This document shows, piece after piece, positions 5,058 through 6,809 of a stretch of DNA of 6,809 nucleotides. The notes below the pieces were generated by a model that was not told where the DNA came from, made no database searches, and worked only from the letters and a program-made list of their open reading frames with translations. Within the stretch, counting starts at the first letter, position 1. Every line of letters starts with the position of its first letter. Source of the DNA: Chloroflexota bacterium (lineage in GTDB: Bacteria; Chloroflexota; Dehalococcoidia; Lucifugimonadales; Lucifugimonadaceae); NCBI GenBank assembly GCA_030831265.1, contig JAURLM010000199.1:1-6809 (forward strand), read 5' to 3'. The translations under genes were made by a program, and so were the position numbers.

Positions 5058-6809
5058 CTACGAAGCCGAACTGCGGCGCCGGCGGAACGGCTTTCGGCCA
5101 TTCGTTGACTTGCCATCACCGTCTGCAGTCTTCTTTGAGCGACGCGGTCGTGCATCAGCCTCTGCGGCGATCTTCGCTGCCACTTCAGGGTGCAGCACGG
5201 CACATCGTGCCATCGATTCAGTTCGTTGTGCGGTCCATGCCTCAATTACATCACCCTTGGCGTTTTCACCGGGTTTCAGAGGGAACGCAACACGGCATTC
5301 AGGGAATTTCGGACATGACAGGAACTTTCCGAACCTGCCTGTACGGATGACCATACTCTCGCCGCCGTCGCACTGCTCATCAGACTCTTCGACAAGCTTT
5401 GCGCGGTCCACGCGTGGTGCTGTCTCCATAGTTGTCTGCACGCGTTCATGGAACGGTGTGTAGAACTCGGACAACATGGGCACCCACTGGAGGTCACCGT
5501 CAGCGATGGCGTCCAGTTTGGATTCCATATCGGCTGTGAAGCCGGTGTCCATGATGCTTGGGAAGTGTTCCTTTAATAGGTCCGCAACCACGGTGCCAAT
5601 GAGCGTTGGTTTGAAGCGCGACGCGACACGTTCGACGTACTGGCGCGTCTCGATGGTGCTGACGATCGTCGCGTACGTGCTCGGGCGGCCAATGCCAAGT
5701 TCCTCCAGCGTACGGATCAGGTTTGCTTCAGTGAAGCGTGGCGGCGGCTGTGTGAACTTCTGGTCAGAGTTGACCTTTTCACGAGTTGGCGTGTCGCCCT
5801 TGTTCAGGTCAGGCAGTTCACGGGACTCCTCGGATTCGTCGTCCTCGTCCTTCTCTTCGATGTAGAGGGTGCGGAACCCTGGGAACTTGATGATTGATCC
5901 GCTTGCACGAACCGTGTGCGTCCGCCCAGACGTGCTGGCAGCTTCTATGTCTACCGTTGTCTGGTCAACGATGGCATCTGTCATCTGGCTGGCAACCATG
6001 CGCTTCCAGATCAGGTCATAAAGTCTAAGTTGATCGGGCTCCAGGTACTGGGCAACTCGCTCCGGGGTGTTGGTAGCCGAAGTAGGGCGGACTGCTTCGT
6101 GAGCTTCCTGTGCGTTCCGGCTGCGAGTCTTGTAGACACGCGGCTTGTCTGCATACTCGGGGCCGAAAGTGGACTTGATGAACTCGTTTGTCTCCGAAAG
6201 GGCGCTCGCCGAAATGTTGGTCGAGTCTGTACGCATGTAGGTGATGAGGCCAACGGGTTCGCCGTCACCCATCTGTATACCTTCGTAGAGTTGCTGCGCT
6301 ATGCGCATGGTCCGCTGTGCGTTGTAGCGTAGCGTGCGGGCAGATTGCTGCTGCAGCGTGCTGGTGGTGAACGGTGCGCGCGGTCGCTGTTTAACCTCGC
6401 GTCGGTTCACGTTCGAGACGCGATAACTTGCAGATTCAAGATCGGCAACGATGGCTCCGGCCTGCTTACCATCGCCGACTTTTGGGCGGCCTTTTTCACC
6501 GTCGAGCTGGTACAGGTTGGCCCTGAATTTCTGTGACTGCCCGTTCGTGTTTGCTGCGAGATCGACTGTGATTACCCAGTATTCCTCAGGCTTGAAGGCT
6601 TCAATCTCGCGTTCTCGATCAACGATAAGGCTCAGGGCAACAGATTGGACTCGGCCCGCGGAAAGGCCGCGGCGAACCTTGCTCCAGAGAACCGGGCTGA
6701 GCTGGTAACCCACGATGCGGTCGAGGATGCGTCGCGCCTGCTGTGCATTGACCAGCTGCATGTCGATCTCTCGCGGGTGGCTGAACGCCTCCTCAATGGC
6801 ATCACGCGT
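5058..6809 (-). CDS. topA: DNA topoisomerase I (type IA), 5' end outside window
   Basis: TopA relaxes negatively supercoiled DNA through a transient 5'-phosphotyrosine strand break. The frame is open through the right edge, so 583 residues are visible. By comparison with E. coli, about 130 N-terminal residues, containing the TOPRIM domain, are missing. Counting from the right edge: LVNAQQARRILDRIVGY (about 19-35), LSAGRVQSVAL (50-59), the catalytic Y191 in LITYMRTDST (codon 6237-6239), AQEAHEAVRPT (about 233-243) and ELGIGRPSTYATIVSTI (about 370-386). A glutamate/aspartate-rich linker lies at about 317-330. Only one C-terminal zinc-ribbon-like unit remains (477-510, GRFGKFLSCPKFPECR), with cysteines at 480, 499 and 505 and Asp477 where the first cysteine is normally found. 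The last 30 residues are rich in Arg and Lys and end in FRRRRSSAS. The gene is first of the visible cluster; its promoter is outside. Confidence 0.96.
   Translation of the reverse strand, partial: TRDAIEEAFSHPREIDMQLVNAQQARRILDRIVGYQLSPVLWSKVRRGLSAGRVQSVALSLIVDREREIEAFKPEEYWVITVDLAANTNGQSQKFRANLYQLDGEKGRPKVGDGKQAGAIVADLESASYRVSNVNRREVKQRPRAPFTTSTLQQQSARTLRYNAQRTMRIAQQLYEGIQMGDGEPVGLITYMRTDSTNISASALSETNEFIKSTFGPEYADKPRVYKTRSRNAQEAHEAVRPTSATNTPERVAQYLEPDQLRLYDLIWKRMVASQMTDAIVDQTTVDIEAASTSGRTHTVRASGSIIKFPGFRTLYIEEKDEDDESEESRELPDLNKGDTPTREKVNSDQKFTQPPPRFTEANLIRTLEELGIGRPSTYATIVSTIETRQYVERVASRFKPTLIGTVVADLLKEHFPSIMDTGFTADMESKLDAIADGDLQWVPMLSEFYTPFHERVQTTMETAPRVDRAKLVEESDEQCDGGESMVIRTGRFGKFLSCPKFPECRVAFPLKPGENAKGDVIEAWTAQRTESMARCAVLHPEVAAKIAAEADARPRRSKKTADGDGKSTNGRKPFRRRRSSAS

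Noticed and set aside
5027..5497. Additional - strand frames overlapping the topA 3' end, considered as a frameshifted zinc-ribbon continuation
   Set aside because: Their translations lack the C-x2-C/GRYGxF pattern of TopA ribbons, so no frameshift is supported from sequence alone.
1..6809. Window begins AATTC and ends ACGCGT, suggesting restriction-cut cloning ends
   Set aside because: An uncut GAATTC at about 1609 and another ACGCGT at about 471 lie inside; the edges are most likely arbitrary.

Overview
The window looks like an ordinary chromosomal housekeeping region of a free-living bacterium, moderately GC-rich by eye. The protein sequences (EF-P, the formyltransferase, TopA) suggest Chloroflexota, perhaps a Dehalococcoidia/SAR202-like lineage. 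That assignment is recall-based inference at about 50% confidence. No mobile element, CRISPR array, phage gene, rRNA or tRNA is visible.

Layout: the left edge carries the 3' end of clpX on the + strand (3-389), followed by a strong hairpin terminator at 414-444. Everything else is on the - strand and converges on that terminator. Read in transcription order from the right edge, the genes are topA (5' end cut off by the window), xerC, aroQ, efp, xseA, xseB and a purN-like formyltransferase. Gaps are short: 69 nt or less, 63, 11, 91, 74 and a 4-nt overlap. No terminator is visible between the genes, so they could form one operon whose main promoter lies beyond the right edge.

How the genes fit together: TopA relaxes negative supercoils, XerC acts in chromosome dimer resolution, and XseA/XseB form exonuclease VII, so this is a DNA-maintenance set. 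AroQ (shikimate pathway), EF-P (relief of polyproline ribosome stalling) and the formyltransferase (probably purine biosynthesis) are metabolic or translational passengers. The order resembles a compressed version of two Bacillus-type neighbourhoods, topA-(trmFO)-xerC and aroQ-(pepQ)-efp-...-xseA-xseB.

I did not find a novel system. The observations worth a second look are residue-level: a proline-flanked lysine in the EF-P loop, a His-to-Gln change in the AroQ active site, a TopA zinc ribbon lacking one cysteine, a divergent and extended PurN-like enzyme, and an xseB acidic tail whose codons double as the ribosome binding site of the next gene, which starts with TTG.
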